Shown piece by piece: positions 1 through 9,626 of a stretch of DNA of 45,843 nt. The notes under the pieces are model-generated. The model did not search any database. It was not told the origin of the DNA and saw only the letters and a program-made list of their open reading frames with translations. The position numbers were made by a program, and so were the translations under genes. Source of the stretch: Hypsibius dujardini (Eukaryota > Tardigrada > Eutardigrada > Parachela > Hypsibiidae). The stretch is taken from assembly GCA_001579985.1 (NCBI GenBank), contig LRSR01004988.1:1-45843 (forward strand). The letters run 5' to 3'. Position 1 is the first letter of the stretch. Each line of letters begins with the position of its first letter.

Positions 1-162
1 GACAGACAGACAGACGCACTGGTGAAATGGTCCGGCCGCGGCTTTGGGACAAATCCCTTCCACCGGTGAAGGTAGAACAACGGATCAAACTTTCTCGGCC
101 GAGGTGCGGGTGCACTGCCTGCGGTAGACTGGACGGCAGCATACTCCGGAAATGGAAGCTCT

Positions 163-1326
163 CTAACCACATAAAGCAATAAATGTATGCAACATGAGCT
201 GACCGACTCCAAAAGCTTCAAAACATGTAGACGCCAGTGCGAGGTAAGGGATTAGAGCGTACTGCTTAATGGGCGACACCAAACGTGGAGTTTCCAATAA
301 CGATTTCGTCTCCGGTTTCAAGAGGGCCTGTGTGAAGCGGTTGATGCCAACCGAGGGCTGCGGTCCCTGGAACAAAATCGAAAAAAGGGTAGGAGAAACC
401 AACCACAAAAAAATAACAAGCTGAATTCTGGATAACAGAACCAAAAACCGAATCAATATAGAAGACAGACAGACAGACAAATCGACAGATAGAGACGAAA
501 CTGGCTAACTGACTGACTAACAACCGTATAGACAGACAAATGAGTGAAAAGACAGGGAGACATTCAGACAGGCAGGCAGACAAACAGACAGGCAGACAGG
601 CAGGCAGACAGGCAGGCAGACAAACAGACAGGCAGACAGACCGGAGACATGGCAGGCAGACACAGATACAGACATAGAAACACACGGAGATAAGAGGTAT
701 ATATATAAATCACAAGTCCAATCACTCACCGATATTAGATGTGGAGTGGGCGATGCCATGGACCTCAACAATGGTATCCCAATTCCAGCAAGTCTCCCTG
801 CTCCCATCAACGCCTGAACCCGTGATTCGAGATCGTTTCCATTATTCCGGTCCATCAGCTCCGTCGGTGCGCTACTCCGGGACAGCGGAAGGGGATCACC
901 GCGGCCGAGGCCAGGTCGAGGCAAGAGCGACGACGTCTTGGGCGGGGATTTCGAGGACGATTTATCGTGAGGCAAGTGGGATTTATCCCGTTGGTGGGAG
1001 TTTCTGGACTTGAGGGCAACCAGTTCAGGGAAGTGAGCGGCCCAGTCGCGGTAGTGGCGTTTCAGATCCTTCGAGTCCTGAAAGCGCTTCTTCTCCAACC
1101 AGTTGCTTACAATACGCAGACATTCCCGCTGAAGCAAGCACAAAAGAATTGAGATTATCCACAGACAAACAAACAGGCAGGCAGACAGACAGACAGACAG
1201 ACAGATAGGCAGGCAGACAGACAGACAGACAGACAGTCAGTCAGGCAGACAGACAGATAGGCAGACAAACAGACAGACAGACAGTCAGTCAGGCAGACAG
1301 ACAGTCAGTCAGTCAGTCAGTCAGTC

Positions 1327-1369
<43 letters not shown>

Positions 1370-2542
1370 TATGCAGACAAACAGGCAGACAGGCAGACAG
1401 TCAGGCAGACAGACAGTCAGATGGGAGACCTTAATTTTGCGCAGCTCCGAAGATTGTCGTCTCAACTGCTCGGCATCCTTGGCGCCAGTGGCGCCACCGT
1501 CCACTTGGACGTCCATTAAGCGAGCCATCTTCTCGGCGATCATCGGCTGAAATCGGGCACTGTACTTCTCCTTGTCAAGGAACTTCTTCTGCGCCGCTCC
1601 GATGATGGCATCCGTGAGGTAGATGCAGGTGCGGAAGCCGGCGTGGTTGCCTTCACGTAACATCTTATCACACATCAAGGAGAGCACCTTCTCCACCACT
1701 TTGTAGAGGGTTGGCTGGGCGACGGCCAGCGTCGCCACCGACAACACATTCTTCGCGGAGTGCGGCTTCCGACTGTTGAACACTTCCGTCACCTGAAGGC
1801 CAAAGCACAAGAAACTAGAAGCAGCTCGCTAAAAAAAGCTAAACTCAAAAGTCTTCATTTACTCAAAATCCACAAACAATAGCACTGATTGATTTAATTC
1901 CTTAACTACAAAAATGTAAATTTAAAATAAAAAATATTAGATTTTATAGTTCTGAAGCCATAAATTAGGCCAAACAATTGTAGCTTGCCTAGGCTACACA
2001 GTTTATCAATCAATCAATTGACCGACGCAGTTAATTAAACAATCAAGAGCACCAGTTAATCAATCAATCAACTACAGCAGTTAATCAATCTATCAATCAA
2101 CTACAGGAGTTGATCAATCGATCGCAGTTAATCAATGAATCAACCGTAGCTGTGCATTCAAACTCACCATCGCTTCGAAGGCTTTGCGATCGCGCTCAAA
2201 CGCCTTCATCGCCTCGTGTCGCGCCTCGGCGGCCAGATCTTTTTTCTTCACTACCATCACTTTGGGCACACTGAAGACCTCTTTCGCGTAGACCGGAGCG
2301 GGCGGTGGCATCAGCGGCGGCATCGGCAGCAGCGATGTCTTCTTCGCCAATACCTCCGCAATTTTAATCCGCTTGCTGCTGTTCTCCTCGCCAGATGTTC
2401 CGTTTCTTGATGAACTTTTTCGACCCTTCTCCACCGTCGTTGTTGTCAACGGTGGCGGCGGTGGTGGAGGCTCCAAATCCGTCAAATGGGCAGGCGGTTC
2501 CGCGGGAAGCGGAATGTCCAGGAGGAGCAAATCCGACGCCAT
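163..2542 (-). CDS. CID (RNA polymerase II CTD-interacting domain) protein
   Basis: Four exons on the minus strand, all joined in phase 0: 2542-2168, 1792-1430, 1128-730 and 366-163, giving about 446 residues. The N-terminus is Pro-rich (a run of seven Pro near residue 25) and then basic. From about residue 105 an all-helical region resembles the CID fold that binds the phosphorylated Pol II C-terminal tail in SCAF, PCF11 and RPRD-type factors: a TEVFNSRKPHSAKNVLSVAT stretch, an IYLTDAII helix equivalent to the LYLIDSIV helix of the family, and RIVSNWLEKKRF equivalent to the final RVLxxWxxxxVF helix. The last third is Ser/Pro-rich. The exon 2 donor (AAG followed by GTCTCC) is weak. The last exon and stop at 163 are the least certain part, because an alternative frame is open over 266-366. 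GACA arrays fill introns 2 and 3. Role in transcription or RNA processing is inferred from the domain; identity within the CID family is not resolved. Confidence 0.62.
1165..1420. repeat. GACA tetranucleotide array in CID intron 2
   Basis: Imperfect CAGA/CAGG/CAGT units fill most of the intron between exons 2 and 3 of the CID gene. A related array lies at 455-480 and 560-680 in intron 3, and the window itself begins inside one (1-16). Confidence 0.9.
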
Positions 2543-2669
2543 TTCTTTTATTTTTCTTTACTAAACCTGAAAACGTAATGCGAAAAAGGCTATTGCAACT
2601 AGAAACAATACGCGGGAGGATGGGCGGACAGGAACAGAGACAGGAAGAAAATTAGAATTCCACTAAAAA

Positions 2670-3052
2670 GATATTGATTGAAGCAAAGGCTTGATTGCTT
2701 GATTAGCTTGACATCGTTTTATTAAATGGTGAATTGAGAAGATATCGATTGAAGCAAATGCTTGATTGATTGATTAGCTTGACGCAGTTGACATCGTTTT
2801 ACTAAATGGTGAATTGAGAAGATATCGATTGAAGCGAATGCTTGATTGGTTGATTAGCTTGACGCAGTTGACATCATTTTATTAAATGGTGAATTGAGAA
2901 GATGTTGATTGAAGCGAATGCTTGATTGCTTGATTAGCTTGACATCGTTTTATTAAATGGTGAATTGAGAAGATATTGATTGAAGCAAATGCTTGATTGC
3001 TTGATTAGCTTGACGCAGTTAAGATCATTTTAGTAAATGGTGAATTGAGAAG
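2670..3052. repeat. minisatellite, five units of about 71 or 80 bp
   Basis: Each unit reads GATAT[T/C]GATTGAAGC and continues through GATTAGCTTGAC and AAATGGTGAATTGAGAA. Units differ mainly by presence or absence of a 9-bp GCAGTTGAC-type segment after GCTTGAC, so lengths alternate between about 71 and 80 bp. Confidence 0.9.
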
Positions 3053-3674
3053 ATGTCTATAAAAATCAATGATGTCGTCAGTGAACTTCTTTCGATCAAA
3101 CATAGGCACACGTTTTCTGAAAGCCGATTAAAAATTACGATAATTTCCCATTGCAGCTTGTTTTGAGGAAAAAATGCGTTAACGACTGGTTTTTATTGAC
3201 TGCGTATCGCTTGATCGGTTGATTGTTAGCAACAGGCGAGTGAGGTTGCAAACGCGAATCGAGTTGGACCTTAGGATGGAGCTTACTGACCTGTATCACG
3301 TCGCAAGCCTCGCTGTGGTTTAATGAGCGATTTAAAATTAGACGGGCGATGGGACGTTATGATGATTACTTGAAGATTTGCATAAAATGCGACTCACATC
3401 GGGGCAGCTGAAACGTTAATGAAGAAAGGATAAATAGGCATTACCAGAAGAGAAGCAACAGGAGACATGCGGAAGTAGAAGAAATTCAAGTGAACCCTAA
3501 TTCCACTGTCAACAAACAGGATTCTCCACTCGCATGTGCAGTGCGCATTTCCTCTGCTTCCTGTGCGATGTGTTCACGTGCGCGTCTGATCAGAAGCCTG
3601 CACGCGCACGCACGGAGTGCACGAGCATAATAGACTAACAAGGGGTTAGTGGGCGCTTCACCGGTAGAATGAAC

Positions 3675-4040
3675 AAGTCTCGCAATATCAATCGATAGCT
3701 GTGACTGTAATCTTCCTATTCATACCAAAAACTAATTCGGAGCTTGCAGAACAAAATCACAATTTGCATGATTCATACGCGCCTCCTTCTACAACAATTG
3801 ATAATGCAAACTGTACAATTGATTGGTCGATTCTTTTGAATTGAGAAATGGTTAATAAGCCGACTTTGTTTCATTGACTAAACAATCGACCAATCAACTG
3901 CATGGTTTGCATTATCAGTTGTCGCCGGAGGAGTGCAAATGAATCATGCAAATTGTAATCTTGTTCTGCAAGCTGCAAATTCGCTTTTAGTATGAATAGG
4001 TAGATTAAAGTCACAGCTATCGATTGATATTGCAAGACTT
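3675..4040. repeat. palindromic (foldback) element
   Basis: Left arm from 3675 begins AAGTCTCGCAATATCAATCG and is matched by its reverse complement ending at 4040. Arms are about 160 bp with mismatches, with a loop near 3838-3882. No obvious target-site duplication was found. Confidence 0.8.
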
Positions 4041-4952
4041 GAGATGAGATGAGACCTGTGTACGCACAATCCACATAACCTTTTTAGTTATCAGTTTCTA
4101 TGCCCGCATTAGTTAGTATATTATATATATTATATATATAGATTATACATATTATATAAATTATATAGATTATTAGTCGTATAAATGATTTTAACTCCTA
4201 TTTTAATTAGACTTGCTGGTTTATTAATTTTTCGAAGAGAATTTTAACTAGGGATCAGTATAGTTTTCTTCGAAATGCGGTTCTTTAGAGACTTTTTAAA
4301 AGCGGACAGAGATATTATTCAACTAATTGCTTTTTATTCAATTTAAATTTAATTAATAAGAATTTTTAGTTTAGTTTTTTTACTGACTAAGGCTTTTAGT
4401 CTTTAATTTTAATTGAAAATAAATAATTAACTTTGGGTTTTTTAGTTAGTCAGTCAACTTAAATATTAAAGCAGAAAAATAATATAAAATTCTTTGGAGG
4501 ATTGAAATTTTGATGTTAGCAGCTCCTGAGCGAAAAAAAAGCAAAAGTGTTGATTGCAAGGCGCGAGTCATTAGCCGATGGATGGGTGGATGGATGTGCA
4601 AGAAGCGTAAATGGCGAAGCATCATTTTGAGAGATCGGTCATTCACATTGTTCTTCCGTCTCTGCGGAAACCAAAAAGAAACCGGTCTCATCATCTGATG
4701 GAGTCGAGAGTGAAGGGGAAATGTGTGTGAATGGGTCAGGCGCCAGGTGAAATTAGCGCTCTGCAGCCTCTCTCTCTCTCTTCTCTCTCTTCTCGCGCTT
4801 CGGATCAAGTCAAAGCAGTTTACTGCAGACAAAAACCCAATTTCCTTGCACCTCGGAATAAATTTTTGTGTCTTCCACCGAAACTCTCTCTCTCTTTCTC
4901 TTTGCCATCTTCATCAGTCGCTAATTCGTTCTTCACACACACACACACGAAA

Positions 4953-6815
4953 ATGGACTTTTCCCTAGCGGTATTAAGTCTCTCCTGTCTTCTCGGTAAG
5001 TGGGACAAAATAATAATTTCACCAATTGCTAATGGGAATTTGCGGGAAAAATAATTAGAAAGAAGCGGTGAATTTTTTAATTCGGTTCTTTTTTTGCAGG
5101 CATCGTCAGCGCCCAATTCGGCCTGCCGCCCTTTAATAACCGTCCGGATAATGCGCAGTTTATGCCGCGTTATTCCGCCGGGAGTGGTGAGGCGCCAAAT
5201 CTCATCTCATTATTTGGCTTCAAATAAAGCTTCGTTCTAAATTCGTTAGGCAATAATAATTATAACAACTACAACGGCGCGAATAACGGACCGGACAACG
5301 GTGACAGCCTGGCCCAACTCGGCCTCGGTGGACTAAGTAGGTCTCAATCACGTGACTCGAGATATTATAACGATGATTGGCTGGCAAAAACTAAACTAAA
5401 TCACAAACATCCCAATTAAAACAGGATTAATCCTTCCAGTCGCTTAAAGTATTCAGTGATTATCCATTAACAGCTTTATCAGAGCTAAAAAAATGTATTT
5501 TGTTTGAGCTCTTATAAAACTCGAAGGGAAAAGTAATATTTGTAAATCAATTTCTGAACTGAAATCGTTGAACCGAAAATCTATTCTAAACGTCAAATCA
5601 AATTATTTCAATTGATTTTTAATAACAACCCAAATAATTTTGGCTAATTTTAAAAACAAAACTGAATAGTTTAAGTTTAATTTAAATAATTTAAATTTAT
5701 TTTGCTGGTTTTTTACGTTTTATATTAAACCTCTTTTAATGATCTGATCAAGAATGTAATTCACTTTTAATCTTCTAGGCGGTTTCTACAGCGCTCTAAC
5801 CAACGAGCTGCAGTACGCAGGCAACAGCCTGGGTGCTCCCACGACACCCGGACCCTCGTCCGGCTCCACCGTCAAGGTCGCGGACACAACCGTCGAGCCG
5901 TACGTGGAGGCTTCCACCGTCAAGTACACCACTAAGGCAGCCGCCGAGTCCAACAACAATTACGGAAACAACAACAACAATTACGGAAACGGAAACCCGC
6001 AGTTTGGCGGGGCGCCTAACTTTGGCAACGGCGGCGGCTACGGCGGTCCGTCACCCTTCACCGGCCAGGCCGGTCCGGGATTCGGAGGACCTTCACCGTT
6101 CGGTCCGCAGGGAGGACCGGGAGGCTATGGAGATCAGTCGCCATACGGCGGCCAGGGAGGATACGGTGGTGGACCCTTCGGTGGACCGAATAACGGACCG
6201 TATGGAGGTGGACCGAATAACGGACCTTATGGAGGTGGACCGAATAACGGACCTTATGGAGGTGGACCGAATAACGGACCCTATGGAGGTGGACCGAATA
6301 ACGGACCTGCGGATAACGGACCAGCACCGACTGGTCCCGTCAACCTCGGTGACACAAGTGTCTTGAAAAAAATGGGATTGGAGCAACTTGGTAAGTGTTT
6401 TTCCTTTTTTTCGCATTGTAATATTTTTGTTAACTTTTTTGAAAATATTTTGTATATCTTAATACGTATACGAAATATGTTTGAAGTATTTATATTCATA
6501 TACTCATATTACATATAATCAGATTTCATATTCAAAAATGGTTAACTGACGTATAAATTACGGGACTTATTGTTTATATAGAGTTGATCACTTTTTCATA
6601 TTGTAAACAAGAAATCCTGTTTCTGTTTCTTCTTCGGTGGATGAATTTCCGTTCTTTTTGTGTGTTTAGGGACTTTCTTCGGCTCGATGGTGAGTGAGCT
6701 GAACAATGCCGGAGCTCAGGTCGGCGGACCGGTCGTACCCGACGCACACACCACACCAAAGTCAATAGTTCCTGCTCAGGCCGTGACAGTCGCCGCGACA
6801 ACTGCCTCCTCATAG
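4953..6815 (+). CDS. secreted Gly/Asn/Pro-rich matrix-type protein, five exons
   Basis: Exons 4953-4995, 5100-5186, 5250-5336, 5779-6390 and 6670-6815, all joined in phase 1, give 324 residues. Exon 1 encodes most of a signal peptide (MDFSLAVLSLSCLLG then IVSAQ, cleavage likely before Gln). After a Tyr/Asn-rich stretch, exon 4 is dominated by Gly, Pro and Asn and carries about five copies of a nine-residue GGPNNGPYG unit (27-bp tandem repeat, about 6178-6306). A motif of the form MGLxxL-x-FFxSLxNEL occurs twice, across the exon 3/4 junction (GLGGL then GFYSALTNEL) and the exon 4/5 junction (GLEQL then TFFGSMVSEL), each split by an intron at the same point. The neighbouring gene at 8065 has the same motif and start exon. 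No enzymatic domain is visible. An extracellular or cuticular structural role is inferred from composition only. Confidence 0.85.
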
Positions 6816-7017
6816 ACTCATTTAACGGATTGTTTTAATTCTATTTTCATTTTCGTTTTGTTGTTGTTCTCGTCCACTTTGTTTGCGTTGGATTTGTTTG
6901 TGAGGGACAGAGAACTCGAAGTGACCAAGCATCAACTGACCGGGTCCTGTTTAGACAAATCGTGCCTTTCTTCATCTATGCCGATGTGCTTTTGTTGGGT
7001 GTCATTGGATCGGATGA

Positions 7018-7023
7018 AATAAA
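7018..7023 (+). terminator. AATAAA polyadenylation signal
   Basis: AATAAA about 200 bp after the stop of the 324-residue Gly-rich gene, on the same strand. It is the likely cleavage/polyadenylation signal. Confidence 0.6.
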
Positions 7024-7284
7024 TATAGGCACCAATCTTTGAGTTACCCTTTTTTCTTGTAAATGACCTTTACCCTCACAATTCGGGGATTCGTATAAGA
7101 ATGCAAATGGCCAATATTCATGTGTTTTTGCTCAACGTAAAATGAGGATAATGAAGAAAACTCTTTCGAGAAACGATTGCGAGTTATTAAATCCGTCCAC
7201 TTTCTGAAGTGGCTTTCTTTCTCCGCGAGATCTCGTCACGCTCAAAAGAGCTGGAATAGTAATTTCGTACGTTTCACATAGTTC

Positions 7285-7443
7285 TGCCTGCCTGCCTGCC
7301 TGCCTGCCTGACTGACTGCCTGCCTGACTGACTGCCTGCCTGACTGACTGCCTGACTGACTGCCTGACTGCCTGCCTGACTGACTGCCTGACTGACTGTC
7401 TGCCTGCCTGCCTGCCTGTCTGCCTGCCTGCCTGCTTGACTGA
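7285..7443. repeat. CTGC/CTGA tetranucleotide array
   Basis: About 160 bp of CTGCCTGC and CTGACTGA units. It creates spurious Gln/Arg/Ser-rich frames on the minus strand. Confidence 0.9.
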
Positions 7444-7571
7444 CCCCATGCGGATCTGTGTAGGAAATGAAAACGAATTACGCACCATTGTAATCCTCCT
7501 CCCATCACGGATTCATTTATGTCATCCCCGCTGGGCGTTTATTCTTTCTTCTCTTGACCATACGGCAAAAA

Positions 7572-7667
7572 ATGGTGCGCTGCAAGTCGACCGGCAAAGA
7601 CAAAAAGAAGCCCCCGCGGTCCAAGAAGAAACAGATGAGGAAGAAGCGCACCGCTGCGAAAACTTGA
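7572..7667 (+). CDS. 31-residue highly basic ORF, hypothetical
   Basis: ATG in a good context (AAAAATGG) opens a 31-codon frame ending in TGA. The product begins MVRCKSTGKDKKK and is about half Lys/Arg, with no acidic residue except one Asp. I do not recognise it. It could be a small nucleic-acid-binding peptide, the last exon of an unseen gene, or chance; there is no flanking splice evidence that decides. Confidence 0.25.
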   Translation: MVRCKSTGKDKKKPPRSKKKQMRKKRTAAKT

Positions 7668-8064
7668 CCGGTTATCAGTCTCTTCTCTCTCTCTCTCTCT
7701 CTCTTTTGGTGATGGATGATTAATCTGGCAAAATTTATTTGCCGCCTGGTAAAACGAATATTCGCTCTCATCTCTTTTTTCGGTTCGTCGATAGGAAAGA
7801 GAGTGCTGACCTCAAGAGAGAGAAAGAGACAGAGACAGAGAGAGAGAGAGAGAGAGAGATTGACCACCATGACCATAACCACGGCGTTTTATATATCTAC
7901 TGTATATATATGCGTATTGTCTTGCGGGGTAATAGCTGTATATAATCGCTGGTCACTTTTCAGATGCGACCGACTTTCCGCCCTTGCCTTGTCAGTTCAT
8001 TTACCTCTCGCCGTTATTATTATATTATTACTATCACAACTCTTTCCGGATCTCTGTACTAAAA

Positions 8065-9075
8065 ATGGAATCTCTACTGGTGTTGGCGTTTTGCTTCCTC
8101 GGTAAGTCCAACACCCCGAGACACCGGGACTCTTCCTGGCTTTAAAAAATTAAAAACAATTATTAGGCGGAGCATTGAAGCTTCATTTTCAATTAAAAAG
8201 CAACCCTGGCTTAATATCAGCCTTGACAATATTTAAAATTAAAAAGTAAAAAAGTAAAAAAAGTGAGAGAGTTTTTAATAGGGAGAAATATTTTTTTTTT
8301 ATAAATTTATTTATTTAGTTTAATGTTAATTTAACTATTTGTGTAGGAACGATTGTCTCAGCTCAGCAGTGGAATGGCGGGTTCCCGGGAATGGGCGGAC
8401 CGCAGCCGCTGCCGCTGCCGGGCTTCGACGGCGGTCCGGGAGCCATGAATCCGTTCTTGGGGCCGCAGCAGTTGCAGGGCCGTCAGATGCCGATGAAGGG
8501 AGGGAATCAGCAGCTGAACGAGCGCAGGAGTAACATCAACAACGACGGCCACAACGGCAAGCAGGCTAACCACAACGACAACCACCGCAATGAGCAGCAG
8601 CAGGGCCAGCAGAGCCGCTCCGGCTCGGACAGCATGCTCGACCGCATGGGACTCGGAGGAATCGGTACGATAGTCATCCCTCTAAAAATAAACAAAAATT
8701 AAAAAAAATTAAAAACCCTAAATCATTACAAATAATAAGTAGTAAAGTAATGCAGTATAAAAAATAATAACCGTAAATGTGAGATAAATGTAAATTTTAA
8801 AAACAAATCTACTTTTTTGTTCTGTTTTTGTTTATTATTTTATATGTTCCGAAATAAAGAATAAGTGTTATAGAAATTTTAAAATATTTAGTTTCTATCG
8901 AGTTTTTAGAGTTTTTTGAAGATTTTTTCATATAACGGATTTGTGCTTTGTTTTGACAGCGCCCTTCTACCAGTCCCTGACCAATGAGCTCTCCAAGACT
9001 CCCACCGGAATGGGAATGGGCGGAGGCGAGGCGCAGATGCCGCAAGGCATGCAGGGAATGCAGGGAAACTATTAA
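8065..9075 (+). CDS. secreted Gly/Gln/Asn-rich protein, paralogue-like partner of the upstream gene
   Basis: Exons 8065-8101, 8347-8664 and 8960-9075 give 156 residues. Both introns are phase 1. Signal peptide MESLLVLAFCFLG then TIVSAQ, with the same intron position in the signal peptide as the gene at 4953. The mature part is Gly/Pro/Met-rich, then hydrophilic (Asn, His, Gln, Arg), and ends with the shared motif RMGLGGI then APFYQSLTNELSK, split by an intron at the same place as in the neighbour. The C-terminus is a Met/Gly/Gln-rich tail ending in GNY. An AATAAA at 9368 lies about 290 bp downstream. No catalytic domain is visible; secreted structural or matrix function is inferred. Confidence 0.85.
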
Positions 9076-9626
9076 GACACTCAGTGCGTCAACATCCACT
9101 TGGACACTTTTTGCAACGCCAAAAAGTGGTCTTCTTCGAGATGGTTTTTGTTAGGGCTGCGGATTTGATTAGGTGTCTCGGACTGGTCAGCACACAGAGT
9201 CCGCTCGTTGGTCTTGGTTGTCTGTGCGTTTAAGTAGTGCGTTTGTTTTTGTGGCTGCGCAGCTCGCAGGGTTTCAACTGATCTCACTGATACTGTGGCG
9301 GCGTTTCTGGTGTGTGGGTCTTTTTAGATAAAGCAACAAACTGAAGAACGGAATGTATGGAAGGTCAAATAAACATACAATGATTGAGAAATGGGTGCTG
9401 AGTGGACCTGGCAAATATCATCTCATAAACTCTCGTAATAATCTCTGCATGCCAATATATTAAATAATATAATAAATAATTATTTGGTCCCAAAAAGTGT
9501 CACAGCAAAAAGACACGCAAAAAGTGTTGCCAAACATGAAATAGTCAAATTCATGTTAGAAATCTTTTCAAGCCCCTTAAAGAATTGTTGGTGAAATTTG
9601 GGTCGCAAGACTCTCAAAGGAGACAG
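9076..9626. other. convergent 3' spacer
   Basis: 3' ends of the plus-strand Gly-rich gene and the minus-strand decarboxylase gene face each other here. Apart from the AATAAA at 9368 nothing else was recognised. Confidence 0.6.
9368..9373 (+). terminator. AATAAA polyadenylation signal
   Basis: AATAAA downstream of the 156-residue Gly-rich gene, on the same strand, in the convergent spacer before the decarboxylase gene. Confidence 0.55.

Larger units (their letters stand above)
2543..4952. other. intergenic spacer between CID gene and first Gly-rich gene
   Basis: No convincing exon seen. It holds a five-unit minisatellite (2670-3052), a palindromic element (3675-4040) and AT-rich sequence (4080-4450). 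Just before the Gly-rich gene start at 4953 there are CT and CA runs (4771-4793 and 4934-4949). The divergent promoters of the two flanking genes should lie here, but I saw no clear TATA box or initiator to call. Confidence 0.6.
6816..8064. other. spacer between the two Gly-rich genes
   Basis: Contains the 3' UTR of the first gene, a CTGC/CTGA tetranucleotide array at 7285-7443, a short basic ORF at 7572-7667, a CT run near 7680-7704 and a GA run near 7815-7859. No other coding signal was recognised. Confidence 0.6.

Noticed and set aside
266-366. Alternative reading of the last CID exon ending GDEIVIGNSTFGVAH
   Set aside because: The splice phase from exon 3 (phase 0) selects the other frame, which ends at 163. 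Retained as an uncertainty only.
266-685. Cys/Leu/Pro/Val-rich frames (also at 13524-13832, 45015-45317 and elsewhere) and Arg/Gln/Thr-rich frames on the opposite strand
   Set aside because: They are translations of GACA/TGTC tetranucleotide arrays, which lack stops in most frames; no splice or family support.
5833-6366. Arg/Thr/Ser-rich plus-strand frame and opposite-strand frames over the Gly-rich exon
   Set aside because: Shadow frames of the repetitive GGPNNGPY coding sequence.
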